Shown piece by piece: positions 9,100 through 17,810 of a stretch of DNA of 64,000 nucleotides; the stretch's first letter is position 1, and each line of letters begins with the position of its first letter. The notes under the pieces are model-generated. The model was not told the origin of the DNA and did not search any database. It worked only from the letters and a program-made list of their open reading frames with translations. The position numbers and the translations under genes were made by a program. The DNA comes from Tomitella biformata AHU 1821 (GTDB taxonomy: Bacteria > Actinomycetota > Actinomycetes > Mycobacteriales > Mycobacteriaceae). The stretch spans positions 96,343 through 160,342 of the forward strand of contig NZ_BAVQ01000009.1 in assembly GCF_000524475.1 (NCBI RefSeq), given 5' to 3'.

Positions 9100-9128
9100 A
9101 CTGTAGCCATTGGCCTCTTAAGCGTCAA
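9100..9128 (-). promoter_or_regulatory. Promoter P2 with operator (OYE gene)
   Basis: On the minus strand: -35 TTGACG (9123-9128), 17-bp spacer, -10 TACAGT (9100-9105). The operator at 9103-9117 reads GTAGCCATTGGCCTC; the left half matches the other two sites exactly and the right half is degenerate. It lies in the 394-base gap between the KshB-like reductase gene and the OYE gene; nothing else was recognised in that gap. Confidence 0.78.
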
Positions 9129-9266
9129 TGGGTCGCGGTGGCTCATTCACCGTGCACACATAGAGCTGCCCGCGGACTCAGTTGAGAATGTGCGTGTAAG
9201 GCACCTACCGCGTACGGCTTCGGCCGGATGACGAGCTTCGACTGGGACTACCGTCAAGCCCTAGTC

Positions 9267-10310
9267 TCAGAACTCGATCTCGATTGGACCCGAATCTGGA
9301 CGGGATTGGCACCCGAGTACGAATCCATCGGCTATATCCGCAGGATCTAAAATGTCCGAATTTGCCATCACAACCTTGCCCGACACCACAGTGCACGCGC
9401 AGGAACCGCATTCCCCCGATCTGCAGGAGTACGGAACGTCGACACCCCGATCCAGGAGCACATCGACGAGAGTTCGGCTGACTGGCCAGCCGAACTGGTG
9501 AGATTCTCCATCCAAGTGCACTACCGTATCGACCATGGAGTCGGAACCATCATCTGAGATCGATCGGGGCGATTCAAAGGGGTCGCCTGAAATCGACACG
9601 AAGACTTCCTGATGCTGATTTTCCTGCGGCACCCCCGCAGATCGAAGTCCCACACTCACCGCAGTCATGAATGGCGCTGGGCCGCAGACGAAGGTTTCGC
9701 ACGACATACTCCCCGCCGCCAGCGCAGCGATCTTCTCGCTCGAGGGAAAACCATGCACATCGTCAAACCAGTAATGCACCTTCAGCCGGCACTCGAAGTC
9801 TCGGGCATAATCCTCGAGCTCTCGACGGAAGATAACCGAGTCGCTATCACGATTGGCATAAAACAACACCACCGAAGAGTCGGCTCGGAGCAAGGCGGTC
9901 TTCAGAATCGAGATGATCGGTGTGATGCCACTACCTGCGGCGAAGAGCAACAGGTCACTCTTGCGCTCCGACGGAGTGAACCGACCCGATGGCGGCAGCA
10001 CAGTGATCGTGCTCCCAGGTGTCACATTGTCACACAACCAGTTGGACCCATATCCGCCCGCTGTGCGCTTCACGGTCACCTTTAGATCTTCATCGATGTC
10101 GGGGCTACTCGACAACGAGTACGACCGGGCGACGTGCCCCGTGCGGTCACTCGGGATACGGACAGTCAAGAACTGACCTGGCCGGTAGGTGAAGAGCTCG
10201 CGAGATCCCTCCGGCTTCTGCAGTACGATCGACTTCGAATCCGAGGTTTCTTCAATAACATCGGTAACGGTCAGTTCGTGCCCGATAACGGCTGTTCGTG
10301 TGGTATTCAC
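9267..10310 (-). CDS. Ferredoxin-NAD(P)H reductase of Rieske oxygenase, KshB-like
   Basis: A 347-aa electron-transfer reductase. Domain order: FAD-binding barrel with RSYSLSSSP (FAD motif), NAD(P)-binding domain with AAGSGITPIISILK, and a C-terminal plant-type [2Fe-2S] domain with Cys296, Cys301, Cys304 and Cys334. This order and sequence match KshB, the reductase of 3-ketosteroid 9-alpha-hydroxylase. It would carry electrons from NADH to the KshA-like oxygenase at 2275-3318. The two genes are 6 kb apart but appear to be under the same operator. It is fourth in the hydrolase/SDR/BVMO series, with a 350-base gap before it. Confidence 0.9.
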   Translation of the reverse strand: MNTTRTAVIGHELTVTDVIEETSDSKSIVLQKPEGSRELFTYRPGQFLTVRIPSDRTGHVARSYSLSSSPDIDEDLKVTVKRTAGGYGSNWLCDNVTPGSTITVLPPSGRFTPSERKSDLLLFAAGSGITPIISILKTALLRADSSVVLFYANRDSDSVIFRRELEDYARDFECRLKVHYWFDDVHGFPSSEKIAALAAGSMSCETFVCGPAPFMTAVSVGLRSAGVPQENQHQEVFVSISGDPFESPRSISDDGSDSMVDTVVHLDGESHQFGWPVSRTLVDVLLDRGVDVPYSCRSGECGSCACTVVSGKVVMANSDILDPADIADGFVLGCQSRPDSGPIEIEF

Positions 10311-10660
10311 TTCCAGTCGCCTACGCTCTCCGGTAGTTACGTTGCATCGGTGAATTCAGAATTCGCTGACCGTCCATACACGCACATCGATTAAAACTGT
10401 TCACCATCGGCACCTTTCTTCACCATTGGGACCGAATTTCCCCAGCCTTGCCCGCACGCGATCCCGGCGACAAAATCGGGCTTTTGTTCGAGCATTCTCA
10501 TAGTTGGTTCCTTCGTCCTTGATTCGGCCAGAAGACCCTCTTGCTCGTTATTCGCTGTATCGCTGGCCCCTGAGGGGTTAGTGACTGAGCCGAGGAGAAC
10601 CGCGACGGCGTATCGGGCGAGCGAGGATTTTCGATTCGTTTCCTCGCGGCGCTCGGATGC
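10311..10660. other. Intergenic stretch without a recognised gene
   Basis: 350 bases between the start of the KshB-like reductase and the stop of the Baeyer-Villiger monooxygenase. No coding frame with family resemblance and no copy of the regulon palindrome were seen. It may hold a secondary promoter for the reductase, or it may be read through from P3. Confidence 0.4.
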
Positions 10661-12331
10661 TCACTCGAAAGACCGCTGCCCCGATGGCAGAGACACCCGC
10701 TGCTTCTTTTCGAATTCTGCGTACCCATGATCTGTAGCGCGGATGCACCAGTTGGAGTACCGCTCGAATCCGCCGACGTACATCAGCAGTACTCGCGGCT
10801 TGCCTGGAATGTTCGCGCCCGTGTACCAGGAGTCGGTCTTCGCATGCATCGTGCGAGCAGCGACCGTGTCCAACTCGCTGGCCCACGCCTCCTCCTGGGC
10901 GTGGGTGGCACCGAAACGTGAGATCTGATTGTCCTCGAGGTATTCGATGGCCCGCAGGATCCAGTCGACCTGCCATTCGCCCGTGGTGATCATCTGTGCC
11001 TGGACCGACGGGCTACCGGGACCATGCACCATGAACAGGTTCGGCAAGCCCGCGGTCATCAAACCGAACACAGTCTTCGGACCGTCGGCCCATCTGTCGG
11101 CGAGGCGTACACCGTCAAGCCCGGTCGCGTTCATATTCAGCATCGAGCCGGTCATCGCGTCGAAGCCGGTGGCAAAGATGATCACGTCGAGCTCGTACTC
11201 GGAATCGGTTGTGCGAAGCCCTGATTCGGTAATCTCCTCGATAGTGTCCGCCCGCACGTCGACCAGTTTCACATTGTCCCGATTGAACGTCTCGTAGTAG
11301 CCGGAGTCCTGGCAGATCCGCTTGCCGCCGATCGGATAGGTCTTCGGGCACAGAAGTTCGGCGGTCCCCGGGTCATCTACGATGGCCCGGATCTTGTTTC
11401 GCACGAACTCGGCGAGAATCGCATTCGCCTCCAGATCGGTGGAGGTGTCAGTGAATGTGCGGATGAATTCGAGTCCATTCCGGGCATTCCACGCGCGCTC
11501 CATTACCTCTTCGCGCTCTACTTCGGTGTAGTCGAAGATCGAACGCTGCTCGGCGACACTACTCATCAACACGGCACCGTGGGTTTTCAACACTTGCTTG
11601 CGCCGCTGGGTGTAGTTGGCTTTCCAGTCCTGCACGTATTCCGGATCCAACTCCCGGTTGAGCGAGGGAAGGCTGAAGTTCGGGGTCCGCTGAAAAACGG
11701 TGAGTTGGTCGGCGAGCGCGGCCACCTCTGGGGCGAGCTGGATGCCGGTGGAGCCGGTCCCGATCAGGCCCACGCGCTTACCAGCGAGTTCGACGCCCTC
11801 CTTAGGCCACCGCGAGGTGTGGTAGGCCTCGCCGTGAAAGCTGTCCAGGCCGGGCCAGTCGGGGACATTGGAGACGTCCAGGCTGCCGGTGGCCGCGATT
11901 ACGTACTTGGCGACGAATCGCTCGCCCAATGCGGTGCCAACGTGCCATTCGTCCGCAGCATCGTCGAAGGTCAGTTCATTGACACGAGTCTCGAACCGGA
12001 TGTTCTCGCGCAGGTCGAAACGGTCGGCCACGTGGTTGGCGTATGCCTCAAGGTCTGGCTGCGGCGAGAAGTGCTCCGACCACGTCCACTCCTGCTGGAG
12101 GTTCTCGTCGAAGGAGTACGAGTACTGCATGCTCTCGATGTCGACGCGAGCGCCGGGGTAGCGGTTCCAGTACCAGGTGCCGCCGACGCCGTCGCCGGCC
12201 TCCAGGCAGACGACCCGTCGCCCCTGTTGACGGAGACGGTGTAGGGCGTACAACCCGCTAAATCCCGCGCCGATGACGACGACGTCGAAGGGTTGGTCGG
12301 TGCGGTCGGCTGCGGGGGTCGAGGTGGACAT
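10661..12331 (-). CDS. Flavin-dependent Baeyer-Villiger monooxygenase
   Basis: Class B flavoprotein monooxygenase of 556 aa. First Rossmann motif GAGFSG at about residue 21, second GTGSTG at about 190, and the Baeyer-Villiger fingerprint FHGEAYHTSRWP between them. It resembles cyclohexanone- and steroid-type monooxygenases that turn ketones into lactones or esters with NADPH and O2. Immediately upstream in the same direction are an SDR and an alpha/beta hydrolase, the classic partners for making the ketone and opening the lactone. The ketone could be a cyclic terpenoid or steroid-like compound; sequence alone does not say which. Confidence 0.92.
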   Translation of the reverse strand: MSTSTPAADRTDQPFDVVVIGAGFSGLYALHRLRQQGRRVVCLEAGDGVGGTWYWNRYPGARVDIESMQYSYSFDENLQQEWTWSEHFSPQPDLEAYANHVADRFDLRENIRFETRVNELTFDDAADEWHVGTALGERFVAKYVIAATGSLDVSNVPDWPGLDSFHGEAYHTSRWPKEGVELAGKRVGLIGTGSTGIQLAPEVAALADQLTVFQRTPNFSLPSLNRELDPEYVQDWKANYTQRRKQVLKTHGAVLMSSVAEQRSIFDYTEVEREEVMERAWNARNGLEFIRTFTDTSTDLEANAILAEFVRNKIRAIVDDPGTAELLCPKTYPIGGKRICQDSGYYETFNRDNVKLVDVRADTIEEITESGLRTTDSEYELDVIIFATGFDAMTGSMLNMNATGLDGVRLADRWADGPKTVFGLMTAGLPNLFMVHGPGSPSVQAQMITTGEWQVDWILRAIEYLEDNQISRFGATHAQEEAWASELDTVAARTMHAKTDSWYTGANIPGKPRVLLMYVGGFERYSNWCIRATDHGYAEFEKKQRVSLPSGQRSFE

Positions 12332-12406
12332 GTTCCTCCAAAAATTAGAATCTGTATCTGCGACGTGGCGTGGTCGGGTGCACGGGCCGGTGCGGCGTGG
12401 ACACCG

Positions 12407-13132
12407 CTACCCCAGCACGGAGCCGCCGTCGGCGATGACGTCGGTGCCATTGACGAATGATGCATCGTCCGAGGCGAGGAATACTACGACGTTCGCGGTC
12501 TCTTGCGGGTCTGCCTGACGTTTCAGACCGGTCGGGGCATCGGCGGCCGCGGTCGTCGGCGACATGCTGGTCCGGATGTTGCCGGGAAGAACTGCGTTTA
12601 CCCGGATGTTCGACGGCGCGAGCTCGATCGCAGCAGTCCTCGTCAATCCACGGAGGGCCCACTTCGACATGCTGTACGCGCCGTGCGCCGGGTATGACGT
12701 GGTTCCGGCGAGCGACGATACGTTCACGATCGAGCCGCCGTTCCGAGCGCGCATGGCGGGGATGACGGCCTGGATGCCGAGGAACGGTCCGTGCAGGTTG
12801 ACGTCGAGGACCTTGTCGAGGTCGGCGACCGTCTCGTCCTCCAGCAGCTGCCTGCGGTAGATCCCCGCATTGTTGACGAGGATGTCAAGCCCGCCGAAGG
12901 TCGACGTCGCCAATGCTACGGCGTCAGCCCAGTCAGCCTGGTCCGTCACGTCGAGGCGTGTGTAGACGACGGACTTGCCGAGGTCGCCGGCGAGGGCCTT
13001 TCCCTCATCGTCGAGAACGTCGCCGACCACGACCGAGCAGCCTTCGCGTGACAGCGTCCGAACGATCTGTTCGCCCTGCCCGCGTGCGCCACCGGTAACG
13101 ATTGCGACCCTTCCCTCAAAGCGATTCCGCAT
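12407..13132 (-). CDS. Short-chain dehydrogenase/reductase (SDR)
   Basis: Classical SDR of 241 aa: TGGARGQG cofactor motif, NNAG, catalytic Ser in VSSLAG, YSMSK, and the C-terminal ASDDASFVNGTDVIADGG. It starts at the ATG at 13132, preceded by GGAGA. It lies 26 bases after the hydrolase and 75 bases before the Baeyer-Villiger monooxygenase, so the three are probably one transcript from promoter P3. It could oxidise the ring alcohol to the ketone substrate of the monooxygenase, or the hydroxy acid released by the hydrolase. Confidence 0.9.
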   Translation of the reverse strand: MRNRFEGRVAIVTGGARGQGEQIVRTLSREGCSVVVGDVLDDEGKALAGDLGKSVVYTRLDVTDQADWADAVALATSTFGGLDILVNNAGIYRRQLLEDETVADLDKVLDVNLHGPFLGIQAVIPAMRARNGGSIVNVSSLAGTTSYPAHGAYSMSKWALRGLTRTAAIELAPSNIRVNAVLPGNIRTSMSPTTAAADAPTGLKRQADPQETANVVVFLASDDASFVNGTDVIADGGSVLG

Positions 13133-13158
13133 GATTCTCCAATTTCGGTGCTCATGGT

Positions 13159-14100
13159 TCAGCTGTTCAGCGCTCGCCGGATGGCGGCTGTGTAGTCGGC
13201 GTCGATCCGCTGGGAGATCGCAGTCTGCGGGAACACTCCCGACGATCCGTGGAAGGTCCCGGGGGAGAGCCGCAGTTCGGTGGGCACACCGGCCTGCGTC
13301 AATCGTTGTGCATAGTCGATTCCCTCGTCGCGGAGAGGGTCGTATGAAGAAACCGTGATGTAGGCCGGGGGTAGCCCGGCGAGATCGCGTGCGCGCGCGG
13401 GTGCGGCGTACTTCGACGTCTGTTCTCGGTCGGCGTCTCCCCCGAGGTAGTGGTGCCAACTGTCGATTGAGTTCTGTCGGTTCCACAGCGGGGATTCGGT
13501 GTACTCGGTCGCCGAGACGGTGAGCAGGCGGTCGTCGAGGACCGGCGAGTCCAGCGCCTGAAAACAGACAGCGGGACCGCCAATATCGCGTGCCTTGAGC
13601 GCGACTGCCGCGGCGAGCCCGGCACCGGCGCTGATCCCGGCGACGACAATTTTGGCTGGGTCGATCCCGAGGTCATTATCTCCGGCGATCCAAGTCAGAG
13701 CGCTGAAGCAGTCGTCGAACGGTGTCGGGAACGGGTGCTCGGGAGCGAGGCGATAGTTCACCGACACCACCACCGCGTCGAGATCTGCAGCGAGTGCCGA
13801 TGGAACTCGGACATCGGTGCTGGCGTCGCCGAAGACAAATCCTCCACCGTGAAAGTAAGCGATAGCGGGGAGCTGCTGTTCGGTGCGCCGCTCCGGCCTG
13901 AACACGACGAGTTCGATGTCCGATCCGTCAGCTGCCGACGCTGTTCGACGGTCCACCACGATGCCTGCGGGCACAGTGGCCATCGGGTCACCCACGCGCA
14001 TCGAGCGAACGACCGCGCGGGCCGTCCCGGGGTCAGAGACGTCGAGACGCGGGATGAATCCCATCATCGGCAGGTACTCGGGGTCGACGGCGTATGACAT
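13159..14100 (-). CDS. Alpha/beta hydrolase, hormone-sensitive-lipase type (putative lactonase/esterase)
   Basis: A 313-aa esterase of the HSL family. HGGG oxyanion motif (FHGGGFVFG), nucleophile in GISAGAG, and acidic/His residues near SSYDPLRDEG and GTFHG. It would hydrolyse the ester or lactone made by the Baeyer-Villiger monooxygenase. The ATG at 14100 has AAGGAGG six bases upstream and is preferred over a longer frame to 14205 that would run into the promoter. It is the first gene after promoter P3. Confidence 0.9.
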   Translation of the reverse strand: MSYAVDPEYLPMMGFIPRLDVSDPGTARAVVRSMRVGDPMATVPAGIVVDRRTASAADGSDIELVVFRPERRTEQQLPAIAYFHGGGFVFGDASTDVRVPSALAADLDAVVVSVNYRLAPEHPFPTPFDDCFSALTWIAGDNDLGIDPAKIVVAGISAGAGLAAAVALKARDIGGPAVCFQALDSPVLDDRLLTVSATEYTESPLWNRQNSIDSWHHYLGGDADREQTSKYAAPARARDLAGLPPAYITVSSYDPLRDEGIDYAQRLTQAGVPTELRLSPGTFHGSSGVFPQTAISQRIDADYTAAIRRALNS

Positions 14101-14194
14101 CGATTCCTCCTTGTGCAAGGCGTGAATGCCACCGGCCGCCTCGGACTCGCACGGTTTGACGTGACAGCAGTCACTATGTTTGACCGCTAGGAGC

Positions 14195-14223
14195 ACTGTA
14201 GCCATTGGCTACTTTTTCGTCAA
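14195..14223 (-). promoter_or_regulatory. Promoter P3 with palindromic operator (hydrolase/SDR/BVMO operon)
   Basis: Minus strand: -35 TTGACG (14218-14223), 17-bp spacer, -10 TACAGT (14195-14200). The perfect palindrome GTAGCCATTGGCTAC occupies 14198-14212. The predicted transcript start lies about 90 bases before the hydrolase ATG. Confidence 0.85.
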
Positions 14224-14582
14224 CTGGCGCACCCCGGCATTCTCGGAGCCCAGCCAGGAAGACCCAGATGGCGCTGGCATGCGGACACCACATCAGACAC
14301 AAGACGTCGAGGCCAGTCCTCACAACGAGGGCTAAATGAGATTCCCCCAAGGACTTCGTCCAGGGACGGTGCTCCATTAATGGTCTTCTGCGGCAATACC
14401 TTCCGAGGGGCACAGACAAATCGCGCGGAGTTTCTCGGGACCTCGAGGTTGCCCCACTCGCGCTCCGCTCGCGAACTGAAATGTCCTTATCGTACCGATT
14501 CGAGCGTTGCCTTGGGTGCGCCGCTCCGGCATCACCCGCACCATCGGGAACGCTGACCCCTGCAGTCGCTCCGCCGCCGATC
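14224..14582. other. Intergenic stretch at the edge of the catabolic island
   Basis: About 360 bases between promoter P3 and the stop of the coiled-coil protein gene. No supported coding frame, tRNA or repeat was recognised. To the left the DNA is less GC-rich and belongs to the regulon; to the right GC rises and the regulon promoter is not found again. Confidence 0.4.
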
Positions 14583-15275
14583 TCACGCCTCCAACTGGCC
14601 CGCGATCTGCTGCTCGAGCTCCGCGCACGCCGCCGTCGGCATGACGATGAGCCCGTCGAGCTCCCGACGGGCCCGGCGGTAGGCGTTCTGCCGCTCCTGC
14701 GGCGTGGCCGCCTCGTCGATGGCCAGACGCAGCAGATTCTGCGCCCGGGCGAGTCGGGACTGCTCGGCGAGGTCGAAGCCCCCGCGTCGCCGGCGGCGGG
14801 CCTCGGTCTCGGCGATGTCGAACGCGACGGCGTAGTCGTGCACGGCGTCGCGGTACCGCGTCTGCGCGGCGTCATCGTCGAGCAGCGCGTCGGGCTCGTC
14901 GGGGCGCAGCAGGTCGGCATGGCGCTTGGCCTTGTGGAACTCGACGGTCAGCGGCTCGCGCATGTCGATCATCATGGGGTAGTCCAGCAGCGTGACTAGC
15001 TCGGTCTCGTAGGCGAACCAGCGCACATCGGTCTGGATGTGCTCGTCGACGGTCTTGGCGATATCGCGACGTTGGGCCTGCTCGTCCTTGCGCGTCAGCG
15101 CCTTCGACTGGGCCACTGCGACCTTGGTCTGCTGCTTGGCGAGGTACCGCTCCTGCCGCCGGTCCGCACGCCGGCGGTTGGCCGCGCCGATCCCCTTGGC
15201 CACGCCGCCGACGCTGCCGCCGAAGACGAACACCAGCCACCAGTACTGCCCGACGAACTGAAAGAATGCATCCAC
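14583..15275 (-). CDS. Hypothetical membrane-anchored coiled-coil protein
   Basis: A 230-aa protein of unknown function. Residues 1-28 contain a hydrophobic segment (YWWLVFVFGGSVGGVAKGIG), followed by a highly charged region rich in Arg, Lys and Gln that should be helical and partly coiled-coil (ANRRRADRRQERYLAKQQ). The C-terminal part is also helical and charged. This suggests a single-pass membrane protein with a cytoplasmic coiled-coil tail. No enzymatic motif is visible. It is divergent from the TetR gene at 15380. Confidence 0.65.
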   Translation of the reverse strand: MDAFFQFVGQYWWLVFVFGGSVGGVAKGIGAANRRRADRRQERYLAKQQTKVAVAQSKALTRKDEQAQRRDIAKTVDEHIQTDVRWFAYETELVTLLDYPMMIDMREPLTVEFHKAKRHADLLRPDEPDALLDDDAAQTRYRDAVHDYAVAFDIAETEARRRRRGGFDLAEQSRLARAQNLLRLAIDEAATPQERQNAYRRARRELDGLIVMPTAACAELEQQIAGQLEA

Positions 15276-15379
15276 CGCACCATGTTCCCACCAAGAGTGC
15301 CTCGCTGCGCCACGATTATCGACGGACCATGATCCATCTCAGCTCGTAAGATCAGGCCGAACTGAGGAGGAGACCCCCG

Positions 15380-16015
15380 ATGGCGTCGATAACGCGTATG
15401 GCCAAGGGCGGCGGGCGTCGTGACCGTCGGGGCGAAGTCGAGGATCGACTGCTGGCATCGCTCAACCAATTGACCGCGGAAGGCGTGAGCTTCACCGAGA
15501 TGAGCGTCGCGCGGCTAGCCGCCGGCGCCGGGGTCTCGAGAGCGACGTTCTACGTCTACTTCGCCGACAAGGGTGCGCTGATTGTGCGCCTCACCCAACG
15601 GGCGGCCGCGCAATTGCAGGCGCCCGCCGGATTGCTGTCGAGCCTGGCCGCAGCGGATACCGATCCGGCCGGCCTGCGTGCCGCGATCGGCCAAATTGTC
15701 GAGCTTTACCGAGCCAACGCGGCCGTATATGCCGCGCTCACCGAGTCCGCGCGCTATGACTCCGCGGCCCGTGCGGTGCTCGACGGCGCGGTCAACGGCA
15801 TTATCGCCGTCACCGCGCAACGCCTTCGGGCATTGCAAGAAGCCGGGCTGGCGGCATCGGGTCCCGCCGACGAGATCGCCGCCGCCATGGTGTGGATGGT
15901 AGAGCGGATGTGCCACCAGTTACCGCCTGACGCAGATCCCGCCACCGTGGGCCGAACCACGGAAGCCCTCGCCGTGATCGCGTGGCAGACGATCTTCGCA
16001 GGATCTCAAAAATAA
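15380..16015 (+). CDS. TetR-family transcriptional regulator
   Basis: A 211-aa repressor. The DNA-binding domain is residues 15-65 (FTEMSVARLAAGAGVSRATF then YVYFADKGALIVRL); the C-terminal helices form the ligand domain. The start is supported by GAGGAGGAGA upstream. It lies 80 bases before an MpaB-like oxygenase and a MaoC protein on the same strand and probably regulates them; the ligand is unknown. Confidence 0.85.
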   Translation: MASITRMAKGGGRRDRRGEVEDRLLASLNQLTAEGVSFTEMSVARLAAGAGVSRATFYVYFADKGALIVRLTQRAAAQLQAPAGLLSSLAAADTDPAGLRAAIGQIVELYRANAAVYAALTESARYDSAARAVLDGAVNGIIAVTAQRLRALQEAGLAASGPADEIAAAMVWMVERMCHQLPPDADPATVGRTTEALAVIAWQTIFAGSQK

Positions 16016-16095
16016 GTCAGACATGGTGTCTATACACACCGCCCGGATTGGTCTACGGTTCGGTGAGCACGCTCACCAACTGGAGGCTTCCCGCG

Positions 16096-17301
16096 ATGAC
16101 CCCGACGTCGAGACCCGAACCCGCCGACCGCGGCCCCCTGACCCGGTTTAGAAATCGCGAGCAGGCCGACGCGAGATTCGGAGCCAGCTTGGTCACGAGG
16201 CTCGAGGCGGGGTTCTGGGAGACCGACACCCTCGCCGATGACGTGGTCGCGTGTTTCGCCGACCTGCCCGGGCGCACCGGGTGGCAGATGCTCGAGTCCG
16301 CGATCACCCGCGGTATCGACCAGGTGCCCGACGCGCCCCCACCCCTGATCGCCCTCTTCGAGCAGGCCGCGACAGTCCCCGCCTGGGTCGATTGGGAGCA
16401 GATGGAGACCGGACGCATCGCGTATCTGCGTCCGGGGCTGCTGACGGGCCTGGGCCTGGGCTGCGCGTCGTTGGCCGCGGGCTACCGGTCCGGCGCCGGG
16501 GTCAAGCCGCTGGTGTATACCGGTCGCATCGTGAACAAGGCGGGCGTCCGGCTGCGGGAGACCGGTCGGTGGATCCATGCCGTCACCACCCCGGGCGGGA
16601 TGCGGCCCGGGGGTGCGGGTTTCGCCGCCACCCTGAAGGTCCGGCTCGTGCACGCCATGGTGCGACGACGCCTCCAGACCTCGCCCGACTGGCAGTGGGA
16701 TGACTGGGGCGCACCGCTCAACGACTCGGACCTCGTCCACGGGATCGTCGGCGAGTTCAGCACCGTCATGATCGACGCGGTGGTCGACGCGGGCATCCAC
16801 TATTCGCAGGCCGAGCGCGAAGCTATGCACCACCTATGGCGCTATATAGGCCATGTCCTCGGTGTGCCGGCGGATCTATTGCCGGACAGCGAGGCGCGCG
16901 CATTGGCGATCGTGGGCGCACTCGACCTCACCGAGTCCGCACCCGATGACGATTCCACGCTGTTGGTGCACGCCCTGATCAACGACGGCCTGATCCCAGC
17001 CCTGCCGCTACCTGCCGGAGTCAAGGCGAGGTGCACGCCGGTGATCACCACGGTGCTCTATGGACTCACGCGCCGCTGGGCCGGTCCGGAGCTGGCCGCA
17101 CAGTTCGACCTGCCGAGTACCCGGACGGGCCACCTGATCCCGTTGATCCGTCCGGCCGTGCAGGCTCTCGAACTTGCCCGCCGGATCGGGTTGCGGTCGG
17201 GCTCGACACTGGCGGCGAAAAGCCATGCACTGGTGGGCCGCACACTCGCAGCGCCCGAGGCCCCCACCATCCCCGTGGCCGGGATGGTCAACACGGGCTG
17301 A
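16096..17301 (+). CDS. Oxygenase MpaB/latex-clearing-protein family (DUF2236)
   Basis: A 401-aa protein resembling the DUF2236 family, which includes the heme-type MpaB oxygenase and rubber-cleaving Lcp. Family-like features are KVRLVHAMVRRRL (with a candidate heme-ligand His), PLNDSDLVHGIVGEFSTVMI, and an all-helical fold. I chose the ATG at 16096, preceded by GGAGG, rather than an upstream frame overlapping the TetR gene. Such enzymes oxidise or cleave hydrophobic prenyl-like compounds, but many members have no known substrate. It is followed 38 bases later by a MaoC-type gene. Confidence 0.75.
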   Translation: MTPTSRPEPADRGPLTRFRNREQADARFGASLVTRLEAGFWETDTLADDVVACFADLPGRTGWQMLESAITRGIDQVPDAPPPLIALFEQAATVPAWVDWEQMETGRIAYLRPGLLTGLGLGCASLAAGYRSGAGVKPLVYTGRIVNKAGVRLRETGRWIHAVTTPGGMRPGGAGFAATLKVRLVHAMVRRRLQTSPDWQWDDWGAPLNDSDLVHGIVGEFSTVMIDAVVDAGIHYSQAEREAMHHLWRYIGHVLGVPADLLPDSEARALAIVGALDLTESAPDDDSTLLVHALINDGLIPALPLPAGVKARCTPVITTVLYGLTRRWAGPELAAQFDLPSTRTGHLIPLIRPAVQALELARRIGLRSGSTLAAKSHALVGRTLAAPEAPTIPVAGMVNTG

Positions 17302-17339
17302 GTGATCGCCCCACGGGAGGGGCGGGACAAGATGAGCCC

Positions 17340-17789
17340 ATGACATTGACCATCTACGCCGAGGACCTGCGCAAGGGCGCCGCCCACCAGCTCGGCTCGC
17401 ACACCGTCACCGAGGCCGAGCTCGTCGAGTTTGCCGCCCAGTGGGACCCACAGGGCTTCCATATCGACCGCAGCGTGGCGGACGCCGGCCAATTCGGCGG
17501 GCTCATCGCGAGCGGCATCCACACCCTCGCCATCTACCAGCGGCTCAGCGTCGTCGGCATATTCGACGACTGGGCCGTGATCGCCGGCCGGGAGCTGCGC
17601 TCGGTGCGATTCTTGCGTCCGGTACGGCCGGGCGATGCCCTGACCGGGACCGTCGTCATCGAGGACATCGTGTTCGACGACCGCGCCCGCGCGCTGGTGA
17701 CCACCTCCGCCGAGCTGGTCGACGGCGCGGGCGACCGGGTCCTCAGCCTGCTCATGGACGCCTACGTGCACGCCCGGCCGAGCACCTGA
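17340..17789 (+). CDS. MaoC-like hotdog-fold dehydratase/hydratase
   Basis: A 149-aa hotdog protein. Residues around WDPQGFHIDRSVADAGQFGG match the MaoC hydratase motif (Asp and His of the active site), followed by GLIASGIHTLA. Such proteins hydrate or dehydrate enoyl-CoA thioesters. The ATG at 17340 follows a purine-rich GGGAGGGGCGGG region. It ends 21 bases from the convergent alcohol dehydrogenase gene and is probably co-transcribed with the MpaB-like gene. Confidence 0.85.
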   Translation: MTLTIYAEDLRKGAAHQLGSHTVTEAELVEFAAQWDPQGFHIDRSVADAGQFGGLIASGIHTLAIYQRLSVVGIFDDWAVIAGRELRSVRFLRPVRPGDALTGTVVIEDIVFDDRARALVTTSAELVDGAGDRVLSLLMDAYVHARPST

Positions 17790-17810
17790 GTCCGGCCGGG
17801 CAATACAGCC

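Noticed and set aside
14174..14920. 248-codon minus-strand frame through the 14.2-14.6 kb gap
   Set aside because: It overlaps the coiled-coil gene in another frame and its extra sequence has no family resemblance.
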